Assembly: GCA_934691935.1 (NCBI GenBank)
Contig: CAKUTH010000001.1
Span: 248,001 to 312,000, forward strand
DNA from: an uncultured Candidatus Melainabacteria bacterium
Lineage (GTDB): Bacteria; Cyanobacteriota; Vampirovibrionia; Gastranaerophilales; Gastranaerophilaceae
DNA: 64,000 nucleotides
Reading direction: 5' to 3'
This document shows, in pieces, positions 44,431 through 53,086 of the stretch. The position numbers and the translations under genes are program-made. A model generated the notes under the pieces. The model saw only the letters and a list, made by a program, of their open reading frames with translations. It was not told the DNA's origin and did no database searches. Every line of letters starts with the position of its first letter. Position 1 is the stretch's first letter.

Positions 44431-45302
44431 AAAACATATTATTTTGGCTAAAAAATTCCAGAATATTCTCTATTCCGATGGCAATTTTGTCTTGCTTAAT
44501 TATTTTTGTGTACGGAATTGTCAACAACGGCAATATTACAAACGGACTTGTAGCCGTTGTAGGCATCGTTTTTGCGCAATTGGCAACAAATTTGTTTGAT
44601 GATTATATGGATTACAAAAATCTTCCTGCAAACTCACAAGAAAGCAAATGTGCATATATAAAGGAAGGTAAGGCGACATTAAAAGATGTACTGAAAATTG
44701 TTGTCATTTACATGTCAATTTGTTGCTTGTGCGGACTATTTTTGTTATTCAGATGCGGACTTCCCGTAATTTTATTGGCAACTATCGGGGGGATTTTCGT
44801 ATTGTCATATCCAAAACTTTCACAACACGGTTTTAGTGAATTTGCTGTGGGAGTAACGTTTGGACCATTACTGTTTGAAGGCGTATATTTTGTTATGACT
44901 GGCGAATTTTCTTTGGTTGCACTCGTTATGTCACTTGCAGTTGTAATGTTTACCATTGGTATGATGTATGTACACACCGTATTGGATTATGAAGGCGACT
45001 TATGCTCGCACAAAAAAACTTTGGTTTGCAGATTAGGCAGCAAAACAAAAGCCATCAACGGGGTTTTTGTAGTTTATGGTCTTGGATACGTGTTTACAAT
45101 TCTTCTTGCTTATATGATGAAAGATTACAATATTCTATTGACATTTGTCCTTGTACCGTTAATCTTCAAATTGCACCACTCTTTAAAAAGTTTTACCTGT
45201 GGCGATGATAAAAAAGAATTTTACTACAGACTACTCCAAGCCAGAAACTTAATGGTATATTACTCGTTAATCTTGGCATCATGCCTGTATGTAAAAGCCT
45301 AA
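44427..45302 (+). CDS. UbiA-family prenyltransferase
   Basis: A 291-residue polytopic membrane protein with the UbiA signature NLFDDYMDYKN (N-x3-D-x3-D, Mg-diphosphate binding) and a second acidic loop VLDYEGDLCSHKKT. It attaches prenyl chains to an aromatic or lipid acceptor, for example in quinone synthesis. Starts at GTG, overlapping the previous stop by 4 bp. Its link to the nanE/ROK genes is positional only. Confidence 0.88.
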   Translation: MKNILFWLKNSRIFSIPMAILSCLIIFVYGIVNNGNITNGLVAVVGIVFAQLATNLFDDYMDYKNLPANSQESKCAYIKEGKATLKDVLKIVVIYMSICCLCGLFLLFRCGLPVILLATIGGIFVLSYPKLSQHGFSEFAVGVTFGPLLFEGVYFVMTGEFSLVALVMSLAVVMFTIGMMYVHTVLDYEGDLCSHKKTLVCRLGSKTKAINGVFVVYGLGYVFTILLAYMMKDYNILLTFVLVPLIFKLHHSLKSFTCGDDKKEFYYRLLQARNLMVYYSLILASCLYVKA

Positions 45303-45309
45303 TATAACA

Positions 45310-45335
45310 AAAAGAGGCTCATTTTTAAGCCTCTC
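45310..45335 (-). terminator. Terminator of the flagellar operon (minus strand)
   Basis: On the minus strand AGAGGC / GCCTCT closes an A-rich loop and is followed by TTTTT. It lies between the convergent UbiA gene and the hook-rod gene. Confidence 0.65.
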
Positions 45336-45378
45336 GAAATATGGAGTTTAATTTATTTGAGAATATACTTTAATTAAA

Positions 45379-46215
45379 CTAGTTACCAACAAGCCTCATT
45401 GCTTCTTGTAACAATTCTTTTTGAGATGAAATCAATTTATTTGCAACTTCCATTTGAACCTTTGCCATTTGGTAGTAAGAAATATTAGCTTTAAAATCAG
45501 CGTTTGACATTTCTAACAAACCAGAACGAATTTCACCAACACCAATTAATGGTTTTCCTGATTCTGCCGTTTCCAAGAATTGACCTTGCTTAAACTCATA
45601 AAGTGCAGCAGCATTATGGAAATTTCTTGTAGTTACGCGATAAAGAGGTACTGTACGTTTTCCACCGTCAGCTTTACCATAAATTGTACCATCCTCTTTT
45701 ATTTCGTAGTCATCATATTTTCCTAGGAATTTACCATTGTTTGGGTCAATCCAAAGTTTAATGTTGGTAGTCGGAACGTCCATTGCTCCACCTTTTGAAA
45801 CGGTTTCTTGATAAAGGTCTGCAGAAATTGATTTTGTTCCCTGCATAATTTCACCTTTATCATTCAAAATATAACCTTGAACGGTGTTACCGCTTCTGTC
45901 ACGATAAACACCTTCTTTATCAAAGGTAAACTCACCCAAACGAGTGTAAATGCTTTTGCCTTCAGAATCTTTCACCAAGAAGAAACCTTTACCTTCTAAA
46001 TAAAGATTTTCTTTTGATGTACCAGGAGTAGATTTACCTTGATCTATCTTTTTGTCGTAATCGTCAGCAATCGCACCGCCCAGAAAAGTCTTGAAATTAA
46101 CCTGTTGTTCTCTGAAGCCTGGAGTATAAACGTTTGTCATGTTATGAGCAATGACATCCATCCAGTTAACCGTTGATTTTTGGGTATTTATTGCCGTGAT
46201 AAACGAATCATTCAT
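45379..46215 (-). CDS. Flagellar hook-basal body rod/hook protein (FlgE/FlgF/FlgG type)
   Basis: 278 residues of the axial-protein family. The N-terminus contains IAHNMTNVYTPGF (the usual NLANxxTPGF). The middle has GKGFFLVKDSEGKSIYTRLGEFTFDKEGVYRDRSGN-type strands. The C-terminus has a SGLLEMSNADFKANISYY helix (usual G-x-LE-x-SNVD). The hydrophobic heptads at both ends build the rod or hook. Which of FlgE, FlgF or FlgG it is cannot be settled; the length suits FlgF/G. GGAG precedes the ATG, which overlaps the end of the FliK-like gene by 8 bp. Confidence 0.85.
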   Translation of the reverse strand: MNDSFITAINTQKSTVNWMDVIAHNMTNVYTPGFREQQVNFKTFLGGAIADDYDKKIDQGKSTPGTSKENLYLEGKGFFLVKDSEGKSIYTRLGEFTFDKEGVYRDRSGNTVQGYILNDKGEIMQGTKSISADLYQETVSKGGAMDVPTTNIKLWIDPNNGKFLGKYDDYEIKEDGTIYGKADGGKRTVPLYRVTTRNFHNAAALYEFKQGQFLETAESGKPLIGVGEIRSGLLEMSNADFKANISYYQMAKVQMEVANKLISSQKELLQEAMRLVGN

Positions 46216-47041
46216 TGTCGTTCTCCTTCTTCTGTTTTTGACGATTTTGTTCTCGCGAGTTACTGTAGTTTAATTCTGAGTATGACAGATTTTCTTCATC
46301 AAATCTTTGACGTAAATAAGAAATATTGTTGCGCAAATACTGTTCAACAGCTTTATCCCCAGGAATAAAGTTTGCGGATAGACTTCCGTCCTTATTAACT
46401 TTTATAATGACAGAAACATCTTTGTCAAAGTCTATTCTAAATGGCTGATTAGTTCTTAATGAATCTGCGAGTTTTTCCATTAAAACTGATGAAACTTGAA
46501 CCGATTTTGCCGTTTGAGCATTATTACTTTCTACAACTTGCGTTGCTATATCTTTCATAGACATATCTGTATTTTGAACCAAGTTAGCAAAAAAGTTTGC
46601 ATCATCGTCTGACATATTTATAACATCATAGTCTATTGTTGTTGCAGAATTAACAGTGGACATCAAATCTTTTGTATTTAAAAGATTTTGGATATTCATA
46701 GATAACAAATTTTGACCTTCATTGTTGTATTTAAAATCAGTAAAATTAATTGCTCCAGACAACATCTCATTAGTAATCAGTTCATCTGTTACATCTTGAT
46801 TGTCACTTGCAAGGTCTGTTTTATCTTGTTTATTATCAGTTTTTTTATCAGCTTTAGCAGTCTCTGTCTTGTCGGAGTTTTTTTCAGCTTCTTTTGTTTC
46901 TTGCTGAGATTGAGTTTTCATTTCCTCATCAAAAGACTTGTCTGAAGTTTTAGAATTGCTTTCAGACTTTGTTTGACTCTGTACTGAACTAACATCTGAT
47001 GTACTGGTTGTTGATGTTGTTGAAGTACTTACATTCATCAT
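46208..47041 (-). CDS. fliK: FliK-like flagellar hook-length control protein
   Basis: 277 residues. A Ser/Thr/Lys-rich disordered N-terminal half (residues ~1-85) is followed by a compact C-terminal domain with FRIDFDKDVSVIIKVNKDG...VEQYLRNNISYLRQRFDEENL. This matches the FliK C-domain pattern of a beta strand pair and a helix ending in L-R-x-x-L. FliK measures hook length and switches export specificity. Position directly after fliJ and before the hook/rod gene supports it; FliK is normally poorly conserved. Confidence 0.75.
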   Translation of the reverse strand: MMNVSTSTTSTTSTSDVSSVQSQTKSESNSKTSDKSFDEEMKTQSQQETKEAEKNSDKTETAKADKKTDNKQDKTDLASDNQDVTDELITNEMLSGAINFTDFKYNNEGQNLLSMNIQNLLNTKDLMSTVNSATTIDYDVINMSDDDANFFANLVQNTDMSMKDIATQVVESNNAQTAKSVQVSSVLMEKLADSLRTNQPFRIDFDKDVSVIIKVNKDGSLSANFIPGDKAVEQYLRNNISYLRQRFDEENLSYSELNYSNSREQNRQKQKKENDNE

Positions 47042-47042
47042 A

Positions 47043-47534
47043 TTAGCCGTTACCTCCGTCTATTTGTTCCAGTTGTTTCAAAACCGCTTCGTCTTCCTCA
47101 AGTTTTTCTTGCCGTTGCCTGAAGAATCTTGTAACACCGAGTTCTGAATATTTTTTTAACTCAGCAGCTTTTTCTTCTGCTATGTAAGCGTCTTTATTCT
47201 TTTCTTTGTGTTTTTCAAGAACTTTTACGCCCTGTTCGAGTTTTACAAGTTTTGCCTTTTCTATATCAAGAATTCTTTGCGCTTCTTGCCGAACTTGTTC
47301 CAGTTGCTCGGCTTTTTCCCACAAATGCACAAGATATTTGTCATAAGTATCGTACATCATTGGGTCAGCCTGACGCATATTCAATTTTGTTGTTCTGATT
47401 TCTTCTTCGTTTTTCAGAATATCTTCTTCTGCTTTAAAAACCGCTTGCTGGGCTTTTTGTACTACCAAAAGCTGTTCTTCTTTTTTTCGAATTCTGAATT
47501 CTAGAACTTTTTGTAACCTGTATCTAAAAGGCAT
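47043..47534 (-). CDS. fliJ: FliJ flagellar export chaperone
   Basis: 163 residues, almost wholly coiled coil. It begins MPFRYRLQKVLEFRIRKKEEQ, the FliJ opening (F-x-Y-x-L-Q-x-V-L-x-x-R), and has a long Glu/Lys/Gln helix pair. FliJ joins the export ATPase FliI to FlhA. fliI would normally precede it but is absent here. The fliK-like gene starts 1 bp after its stop. Confidence 0.85.
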   Translation of the reverse strand: MPFRYRLQKVLEFRIRKKEEQLLVVQKAQQAVFKAEEDILKNEEEIRTTKLNMRQADPMMYDTYDKYLVHLWEKAEQLEQVRQEAQRILDIEKAKLVKLEQGVKVLEKHKEKNKDAYIAEEKAAELKKYSELGVTRFFRQRQEKLEEDEAVLKQLEQIDGGNG

Positions 47535-47620
47535 TGTTATATCACTCTACCGTATTATGACCTATATTTTAGGTGACATAAACATCTATATGTATGATAT
47601 TAATAATTTTTTGCAAAAAG

Positions 47621-48349
47621 TCAATCTAAAATTGTCACACCAGTTCTTCCCGATGTAGATGTATTTGAGTTTCGATACCCATATCTCGTTCTCACACCAT
47701 TGCTTTCATTATTGTGCATCATGGCGCGTTCTGCCTCAAAGTAGTCCATATATGCAGGATCCATAGCTGGAGTAAACCCTGTTGGCATGCCAGTAAACTG
47801 ATTGCGAAAATTTCCAAGCAACATACTTTTCCAACCACCACCTGTTGAACCTGTAAAAATCGGCGGGCGGTAACCGTTATAATTATCATAAGTTTGACGT
47901 GGCACATAACCGTTCACACTGTACGCTTTATAATTTTTCACTGCACTTTGTAAAAGTGAATATCTGTCGTCCAAACTTCCGCTTTGCAATGCTCCAAATA
48001 TTTTTTGTTCTAATCTTTCTATACGAAACTGAGGTGCTTCGTTCTCAAATGTTTGATTAAATATACGATTTTCCATCGCTTTTAAGCCTGAAAATTGACC
48101 TGCGACATAAGTTTCGTCACTGACACTGCGCCTTGCACCATGCTTGTATATTAATGGTTTTGAATTGTAATAATAGTTGCCACTAGGATAGCTATATCGA
48201 GGAACTCCATATCTTCGAAAATTACCATAATTATCATTGTAATTCATGTTGTATTGATTAGGCGCATAATGATACGTCCTAAAGGTTTTTGCTTCTGCAT
48301 ATTGAAACACAAACAACACCAATATTATTGATACAAATAAATTCTTCAT
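47621..48349 (-). CDS. Secreted Tyr/Asn-rich protein with a helical LE-x-x-IFG motif
   Basis: About 242 residues from the ATG at 48349 (GAGG 7 nt upstream; an earlier TTG is rejected). A Sec signal peptide ends at AEA. A Tyr/Asn/Arg-rich low-complexity stretch follows, then a helical segment (LKAMENRIFNQTF...RIERLEQKIFGALQSGSLDDRYSLL). The RLEQKIFG pattern is a repeat I associate with secreted proteins of Cyanobacteria and relatives. It is likely periplasmic or surface-exposed; function unknown. Confidence 0.65.
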   Translation of the reverse strand: MKNLFVSIILVLFVFQYAEAKTFRTYHYAPNQYNMNYNDNYGNFRRYGVPRYSYPSGNYYYNSKPLIYKHGARRSVSDETYVAGQFSGLKAMENRIFNQTFENEAPQFRIERLEQKIFGALQSGSLDDRYSLLQSAVKNYKAYSVNGYVPRQTYDNYNGYRPPIFTGSTGGGWKSMLLGNFRNQFTGMPTGFTPAMDPAYMDYFEAERAMMHNNESNGVRTRYGYRNSNTSTSGRTGVTILD

Positions 48350-48436
48350 AATAAACCTCAAACACCTTAAAGATTATTATGATTTTTAAAATTTATCATT
48401 ACTCTTAACGGCTATATTTTATGCTAAAATAATTGT

Positions 48437-49543
48437 ATGAAAAATTTTATTTTTATTATTTTATTTATTTTTAACCTATTCATGCCAGCACTAAGCGCTG
48501 ATGACAAGCCTGTTTTACCATCACAAACAGGCGTTGTAAAAAGCATTGAATATGAGGACACAAATATTCCAGATGGACAAGCTACAAAACAGAAAGTTAC
48601 TGTTGAAGTTTTAACAGGCGATTTTAAAGGCGCGAGAAAAGTCATTGACAATATGCTTACTGGAAATCCTGCCTACGACATAATGCTTTCTAAAGGCGAC
48701 AAAGTTATTTTACACCTTGAACCACTTAACGACGAAATTGCAACAGCAGACGATGTTGACTTTTTTATCGCTGATATAAAACGATCTGATAAAATGTGGA
48801 TTTTTGCGGGAATCTTCTGCGCACTTCTACTTGCAATCGGAAAGAAAAAAGGGGCTAGAAGTATCGTTGCAATCACAGCAACCGTAGGACTTATATTCTT
48901 AATCCTTATTCCGACAATTCTGAATGGGCTAAACCCCGTTATCTCTGCTATTATAACAGGGATTCTATCTACTGTTGTCACAATTTATCTTGTCGGTGGC
49001 AGAAACTGCAAAAGTACATCCGCAATAATCGGCACAAGCATAAGCCTTATTTTTGCAGGGATTTTATCATTAATGGCAATTTATACAGCACATCTTACAG
49101 GGTTTGCTGGTGAAGAAAACATGTTTTTATACTCTGTTCGCCCAGATTTAAGTTTTACAGGGATTTTATCAGCCTCAATGATTATCGCCGCTCTCGGAGC
49201 TTTGATGGATACAGCCGTTTCTATCGCCAGCACAATCAACGAAATTCACGAAACTGATAAAACACTAACAATAAAACAACTTTTTAAATCTGGAATGAAT
49301 GTAGGCAGAGATATTATCGGCACAATGTCGAATACTTTAATATTGGTTTATTTGGGCAGTTCATTACCTTTAGTGTTATTATCTAACAACATTGATTTGA
49401 ACAAATTTTTCAACCTTAACCAAGTCGCAACTGAAATCCTTTCAGCCTTAATCGGCAGTATTGCAATCCTTGCTTGCGTACCTATCACGGCTATTATCGC
49501 ATCAATATTAATAAAAAGACATAACGACAAAGTTATTTTTTAA
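48437..49543 (+). CDS. YibE/F-like membrane protein
   Basis: 368 residues: a signal-like first helix, an extracytoplasmic domain of about 100 residues (GVVKSIEYEDTNIPDGQATKQ...), then about seven membrane helices. Motifs ALGALMDTAVSIASTINEI and GRDIIGTMSNTLILVYLGSSLPL are typical of the YibE/F family, whose role is unknown. A TAAAAT box (48425-48430) ends 6 nt before the ATG without a ribosome site, another predicted leaderless start. Confidence 0.88.
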   Translation: MKNFIFIILFIFNLFMPALSADDKPVLPSQTGVVKSIEYEDTNIPDGQATKQKVTVEVLTGDFKGARKVIDNMLTGNPAYDIMLSKGDKVILHLEPLNDEIATADDVDFFIADIKRSDKMWIFAGIFCALLLAIGKKKGARSIVAITATVGLIFLILIPTILNGLNPVISAIITGILSTVVTIYLVGGRNCKSTSAIIGTSISLIFAGILSLMAIYTAHLTGFAGEENMFLYSVRPDLSFTGILSASMIIAALGALMDTAVSIASTINEIHETDKTLTIKQLFKSGMNVGRDIIGTMSNTLILVYLGSSLPLVLLSNNIDLNKFFNLNQVATEILSALIGSIAILACVPITAIIASILIKRHNDKVIF

Positions 49544-49566
49544 TCCTAAGCTCTTAAAATAAAGAT

Positions 49567-49600
49567 AAAAAAAACCACTCATTAATGAGTGGGTCGTTTT
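49567..49600 (+). terminator. Terminator after the YibE/F gene
   Basis: CCACTCATT / AATGAGTGG with an A-tract in front and GTCGTTTT behind; a moderate terminator. Confidence 0.6.
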
Positions 49601-49646
49601 CTGCATCCTAATGGTCTCTTTTAGTGTTTATTATTTAGGAGTTTAT

Positions 49647-49754
49647 ATGTTTTTGGGGTTAATGAATCTATTTATATTTAGTGTTTCGACTACACTTAAA
49701 TCTTACTCAATTATTATTACATATCTGAATTTAAAAGTCAATAGAATGGATTAA
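49647..49754 (+). CDS. Possible 35-residue hydrophobic small protein
   Basis: An ATG preceded by TTAGGAG at 7-8 nt opens 35 codons starting MFLGLMNLFIFSV and ending in a basic NLKVNRMD tail. The composition would suit a single-helix membrane peptide. The only support is the ribosome site; the region is otherwise non-coding, AT-rich and uncharacterised from 49601 to 49922. Confidence 0.3.
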   Translation: MFLGLMNLFIFSVSTTLKSYSIIITYLNLKVNRMD

Positions 49755-49922
49755 TATATTTTTAAAAAACTTGCAAATGCACATATAGTGTACATTCTAC
49801 ACTTTACAAAACTTAATATTCAGTTTTTTATTCATTTAAACTGGGTATAAATACATGCGCGAGATTTTATATTAACATTTGTAAATTTAATAATTTACAA
49901 AATGGCAATTATTTAAGGCGTA

Positions 49923-49943
49923 TATACTTTATATATATAAGAG
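49923..49943 (+). promoter_or_regulatory. Shared ATACTTTATATA box (copy 2), upstream of the PFKG small-protein pair
   Basis: TATACTTTATATATATAAGAG, ending 20 nt before the ATG. The tail TAAGAG matches copy 1 at 22445. Confidence 0.4.
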
Positions 49944-49963
49944 TATAAAATAGGAAAATTTTT

Positions 49964-50224
49964 ATGAGTAATGACAATATGACTGTAAGCGCAGTAAAAG
50001 GCAGACAAACTTATAAAGTTGATGCAGTACAACTTTACAAAGCAACAAATGAACATATAAGCTTGAGTACATCAAATAAAACCAACCCATTCAAAGGAAC
50101 TGTAAGCTGGGGACTATTTAATTTTAACGTAGGTGATTTCCCAGGGCAAGCAAACGGTGGCACAAAGCCAGAATATTTTGAGGACGGTACAACGTATGAG
50201 CCCAAAACGCTCTGTTGGGCATAA
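49964..50224 (+). CDS. Small PFKG-motif protein 1
   Basis: 86 residues, not recognised. It contains SNKTNPFKGTVSWGLFNF and many Thr, Asn and Gly; no signal peptide or membrane helix. TAGGAAAA lies before the ATG. The gene is 9 bp upstream of a second small gene that also has a PFKG motif, so the pair looks like a diverged duplication or two parts of one structure. It follows the ATACTTTATATA box. Confidence 0.6.
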   Translation: MSNDNMTVSAVKGRQTYKVDAVQLYKATNEHISLSTSNKTNPFKGTVSWGLFNFNVGDFPGQANGGTKPEYFEDGTTYEPKTLCWA

Positions 50225-50233
50225 GGTGAGAAT

Positions 50234-50518
50234 ATGAACAATCAAGGTGGATACAATTCAATAGAATCAATTTCAGGTGTTCAACCACCAACAACTTCTG
50301 CTGTTGAAAGAATCACCTTGCAAAACTACGATTCCAATCCTGCTTTAGTTAACAAAGCACAAAATCAGACTCACTTTTTAGGGCTTACTGCGCAGTATAC
50401 AACAACTCCATTTAAGGGAACAAATTTAGACTTTAAATTCAATGACGGTGCTGGCACTGTTGGGATGAATCCTTTTTTCAAAGCACCACCGACCGCAACG
50501 AAAGTTTTTACTGCATAA
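50234..50518 (+). CDS. Small PFKG-motif protein 2
   Basis: 94 residues with GLTAQYTTTPFKGTNLDFKFNDG; Asn- and Thr-rich, no signal peptide. AGGTGAG lies before the ATG. It is cotranscribed with the preceding gene and ends at a bidirectional terminator. Function unknown; the composition and shared motif suggest a paired structural or secreted role. Confidence 0.6.
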   Translation: MNNQGGYNSIESISGVQPPTTSAVERITLQNYDSNPALVNKAQNQTHFLGLTAQYTTTPFKGTNLDFKFNDGAGTVGMNPFFKAPPTATKVFTA

Positions 50519-50556
50519 AAAAAACGATACCTGTAAATTTTACAAGTATCGTTTTT
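50517..50556. terminator. Bidirectional terminator between the PFKG pair and the DegT gene
   Basis: AAAAAACGATAC and TGTAAA pair with TTTACA and GTATCGTTTTTT, a long stem with one bulge; poly-T on both strands. Confidence 0.85.
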
Positions 50557-50573
50557 TAATTTAATTAATTGGA

Positions 50574-51698
50574 CTACACACCAACTTTTGATTTTGATTT
50601 TTCAATACAATCAATCAATGTTGATGCTACTGTTCTTTGTTCTTCTTCTGTTAATTCAGGGAACATTGGTAAAGAAATTACCATTTCAGTATTTTTTTCA
50701 GAAACAGGTAATGAACCTTTACCTACACCCAAATATTCATGAACTTTTTGTAAGTGCAAAGGAATTGGGTAATAAAGCATAGCGCCAATGCCACGTTCTT
50801 GAAGCATTTTATGAACTTCATCTCTGTTAGGAATTTTTACTGTGTATTGGTGGTAAACGCAATATGTATCGTCCAATTCCACAGGAGTTTGAATGTCTGC
50901 ACAATCTTTAAATAATTCATTATAATAATATGCATGTTTACGTCTAGCTTCGTTCCAATCTTTAATATGAGGAAGTTTAACTCTCAAAATAGCTGCTTGA
51001 ATTTCATCAAGACGGCTATTAACACCGATTTCATCGTGGTGATAACGAACTGCACCACCGTGGTTTCTTAGAGCAATAACTCTATCACGAAGTTTTTCGT
51101 CGCTTGTCATGATTAAGCCACCGTCGCCCATACCGCCAAGGTTTTTTGTTGGATAGAAACTTAAGCAACCGAAATCACCAAACGTACCAACCATTTTACC
51201 TTTATACAAAGCACCAACAGCTTGGCAACAGTCTTCAATAACATGCAAATTATGTTTTTTAGCAACAGCCATAATTGCATCCATATCACAAGGTTGACCA
51301 TATAAGTGAACTGGAATGATAGCTTTTGTTCTTGGTGTGATAGCTGCCTCTAATTTTGAAGCATCCATATCAAATGTATTTTCATCAATATCAACAAAAA
51401 CAGGTTTTGCTCCAACTATACCGATAGCTTCAGTTGTTGCTACGAATGTAAATGCAACGGTAATAACTTCATCTCCTGCACCGATATTCAATGCGCGCAA
51501 AGCCAAATGCAATGCATCTGTACCTGAGTTTAAACCAACTGTATATTTACAACCGAAAAAATCAGCCATTTCTTGTTCAAAAGCCTTTGTATTAGGTCCT
51601 AAAATATAAGAACCAGAACGCATAACTTCACAAACAGCTTTTTCAACTTCTGCACCAATAGTCGCATATTGACGTTTTGAATCTAAAATAGGTATCAT
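50574..51698 (-). CDS. DegT/DnrJ/EryC1/StrS-family sugar aminotransferase
   Basis: A PLP enzyme that aminates nucleotide-linked keto-sugars for surface polysaccharides. 374 residues: GLNSGTDALHLALRAL, IPVHLYGQPCDMDAI, VIEDCCQAVGA, and the PLP-lysine region CLSFYPTKNLGGMGDGG (Lys near 188). GAAGGAGA precedes the ATG. It heads towards, and is co-directional with, the ligase, DUF4330 and heptose kinase genes, so it likely serves LPS or O-antigen synthesis. Confidence 0.93.
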   Translation of the reverse strand: MIPILDSKRQYATIGAEVEKAVCEVMRSGSYILGPNTKAFEQEMADFFGCKYTVGLNSGTDALHLALRALNIGAGDEVITVAFTFVATTEAIGIVGAKPVFVDIDENTFDMDASKLEAAITPRTKAIIPVHLYGQPCDMDAIMAVAKKHNLHVIEDCCQAVGALYKGKMVGTFGDFGCLSFYPTKNLGGMGDGGLIMTSDEKLRDRVIALRNHGGAVRYHHDEIGVNSRLDEIQAAILRVKLPHIKDWNEARRKHAYYYNELFKDCADIQTPVELDDTYCVYHQYTVKIPNRDEVHKMLQERGIGAMLYYPIPLHLQKVHEYLGVGKGSLPVSEKNTEMVISLPMFPELTEEEQRTVASTLIDCIEKSKSKVGV

Positions 51699-51757
51699 AA
51701 TATTCTCCTTCTTACCTGCTACCTTTATTATAAGTTTAGCACAACAATACCATGCCT

Positions 51758-53086
51758 TTATATAAGTTTAATAAAATTCTTATCAACGACAATTACTCTT
51801 GCAACAGCAACCATTGTCCAGAATAAAAACTGAATTTGCGGTCTGAAAAATACTGTATCAACAAAACCGTGAATGCTTACGGCACAAATCGAAATCAAAG
51901 CTGTAGCAACAAATATCACAGCATTTGTATCAGCGGACTTCAAGATAAATCTTACTGCATTTTTTATTAAAGTAAACAAAAATCCTAAATATGCAACTAG
52001 TGCAAAAATTCCGCTTTCTACCGCTATTTCCAAATAAATATTATAGGCACTCAAGGCATCAAAGCCTGTTTTCATATAAAGTCCATAAATCTCACGGAAA
52101 TTTTTGTTTCCAACACCAATGCCTAACAGCCAATTATCTTTAAACATTTCAAAAGATGATTGATAAACATTAAATCTGAATGAGTTTGAGGAATCTTGAC
52201 GCATAGCAAAAATAGATAAAACTCTTGCTCGCAATGACGTACTAACCAAAACCGCAAAAGTCACGAATGCAACCACTCCGCCTACCAACGACAAATATAT
52301 CTGCTTATAATTTTGCCATAAATATTTTGCAGAAACAGCAAACATGCCAGCGACAATCACAAACATGCCAATATACGAACCTCTACAACCTGTTAAAAAC
52401 AAAGTTACAGTAGAAAGTAATGCCACGGCTAACGCTACGACAGAGTATTTATATTTCTTTTCATTTAAGAAATAAGCACTCAAGCCATAAACTGAAGGAA
52501 TACCTGCAACAAAATAACCGCCCAAAAGATTAGGGTTTAATGGTTTCAAAGTTCCGTAGACTCTTGTCATAACTTCTTCAGGATTTAAGTTTGAAACATC
52601 TTGCCAAGTTGAAATTTCTTCAACATGCGCAAAATTTTGCAAAAATCCTACAATTGCCTCAAAACCGACACAAACACCAATTGCTCCGAGAATATATGGC
52701 AACTTATTCTTGTTATATTTTAAATATTGAACCAATGAAACATAAAATGCCAAATACGTGAAAGTTTTAAAAAAGCCTTTCAAACTAAGTGAAAACAAAG
52801 TTGAGCCAGCAAGACTAACCACAACCAGCATAAAATATGCCAAAAGCCAAAGTTCAAACGAACTTATATCAAGCCTTTCATTTGGTTTTACCAAGATTTT
52901 TACAAACGTTAAAAACGCTGTAATTAGAGCAATAAATCCTATGACATCCGACGACATCACCGTAGATGCGCCAAACACGGCTATTATAGAGATAAAAATC
53001 AATTTATCAATATTTTGCAATATGAAACTGTTATTATATAAATATTCAGTTTTATTTTGAGAAAATTCTAATATTTTATTGAACAT
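51758..53086 (-). CDS. O-antigen ligase/polymerase-like membrane protein
   Basis: 442 residues with about 11-12 membrane helices and a large extracytoplasmic loop (residues ~285-345) holding NSFRFNVYQSSFEMFKDNWL and GIGVGNKNFREIYG. This is the layout of Wzy_C (WaaL-type) proteins, which join or polymerise O-antigen on the periplasmic face. Its start overlaps the end of the DUF4330 gene by 11 bp. Ligase and polymerase cannot be separated by sequence. Confidence 0.88.
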   Translation of the reverse strand: MFNKILEFSQNKTEYLYNNSFILQNIDKLIFISIIAVFGASTVMSSDVIGFIALITAFLTFVKILVKPNERLDISSFELWLLAYFMLVVVSLAGSTLFSLSLKGFFKTFTYLAFYVSLVQYLKYNKNKLPYILGAIGVCVGFEAIVGFLQNFAHVEEISTWQDVSNLNPEEVMTRVYGTLKPLNPNLLGGYFVAGIPSVYGLSAYFLNEKKYKYSVVALAVALLSTVTLFLTGCRGSYIGMFVIVAGMFAVSAKYLWQNYKQIYLSLVGGVVAFVTFAVLVSTSLRARVLSIFAMRQDSSNSFRFNVYQSSFEMFKDNWLLGIGVGNKNFREIYGLYMKTGFDALSAYNIYLEIAVESGIFALVAYLGFLFTLIKNAVRFILKSADTNAVIFVATALISICAVSIHGFVDTVFFRPQIQFLFWTMVAVARVIVVDKNFIKLI

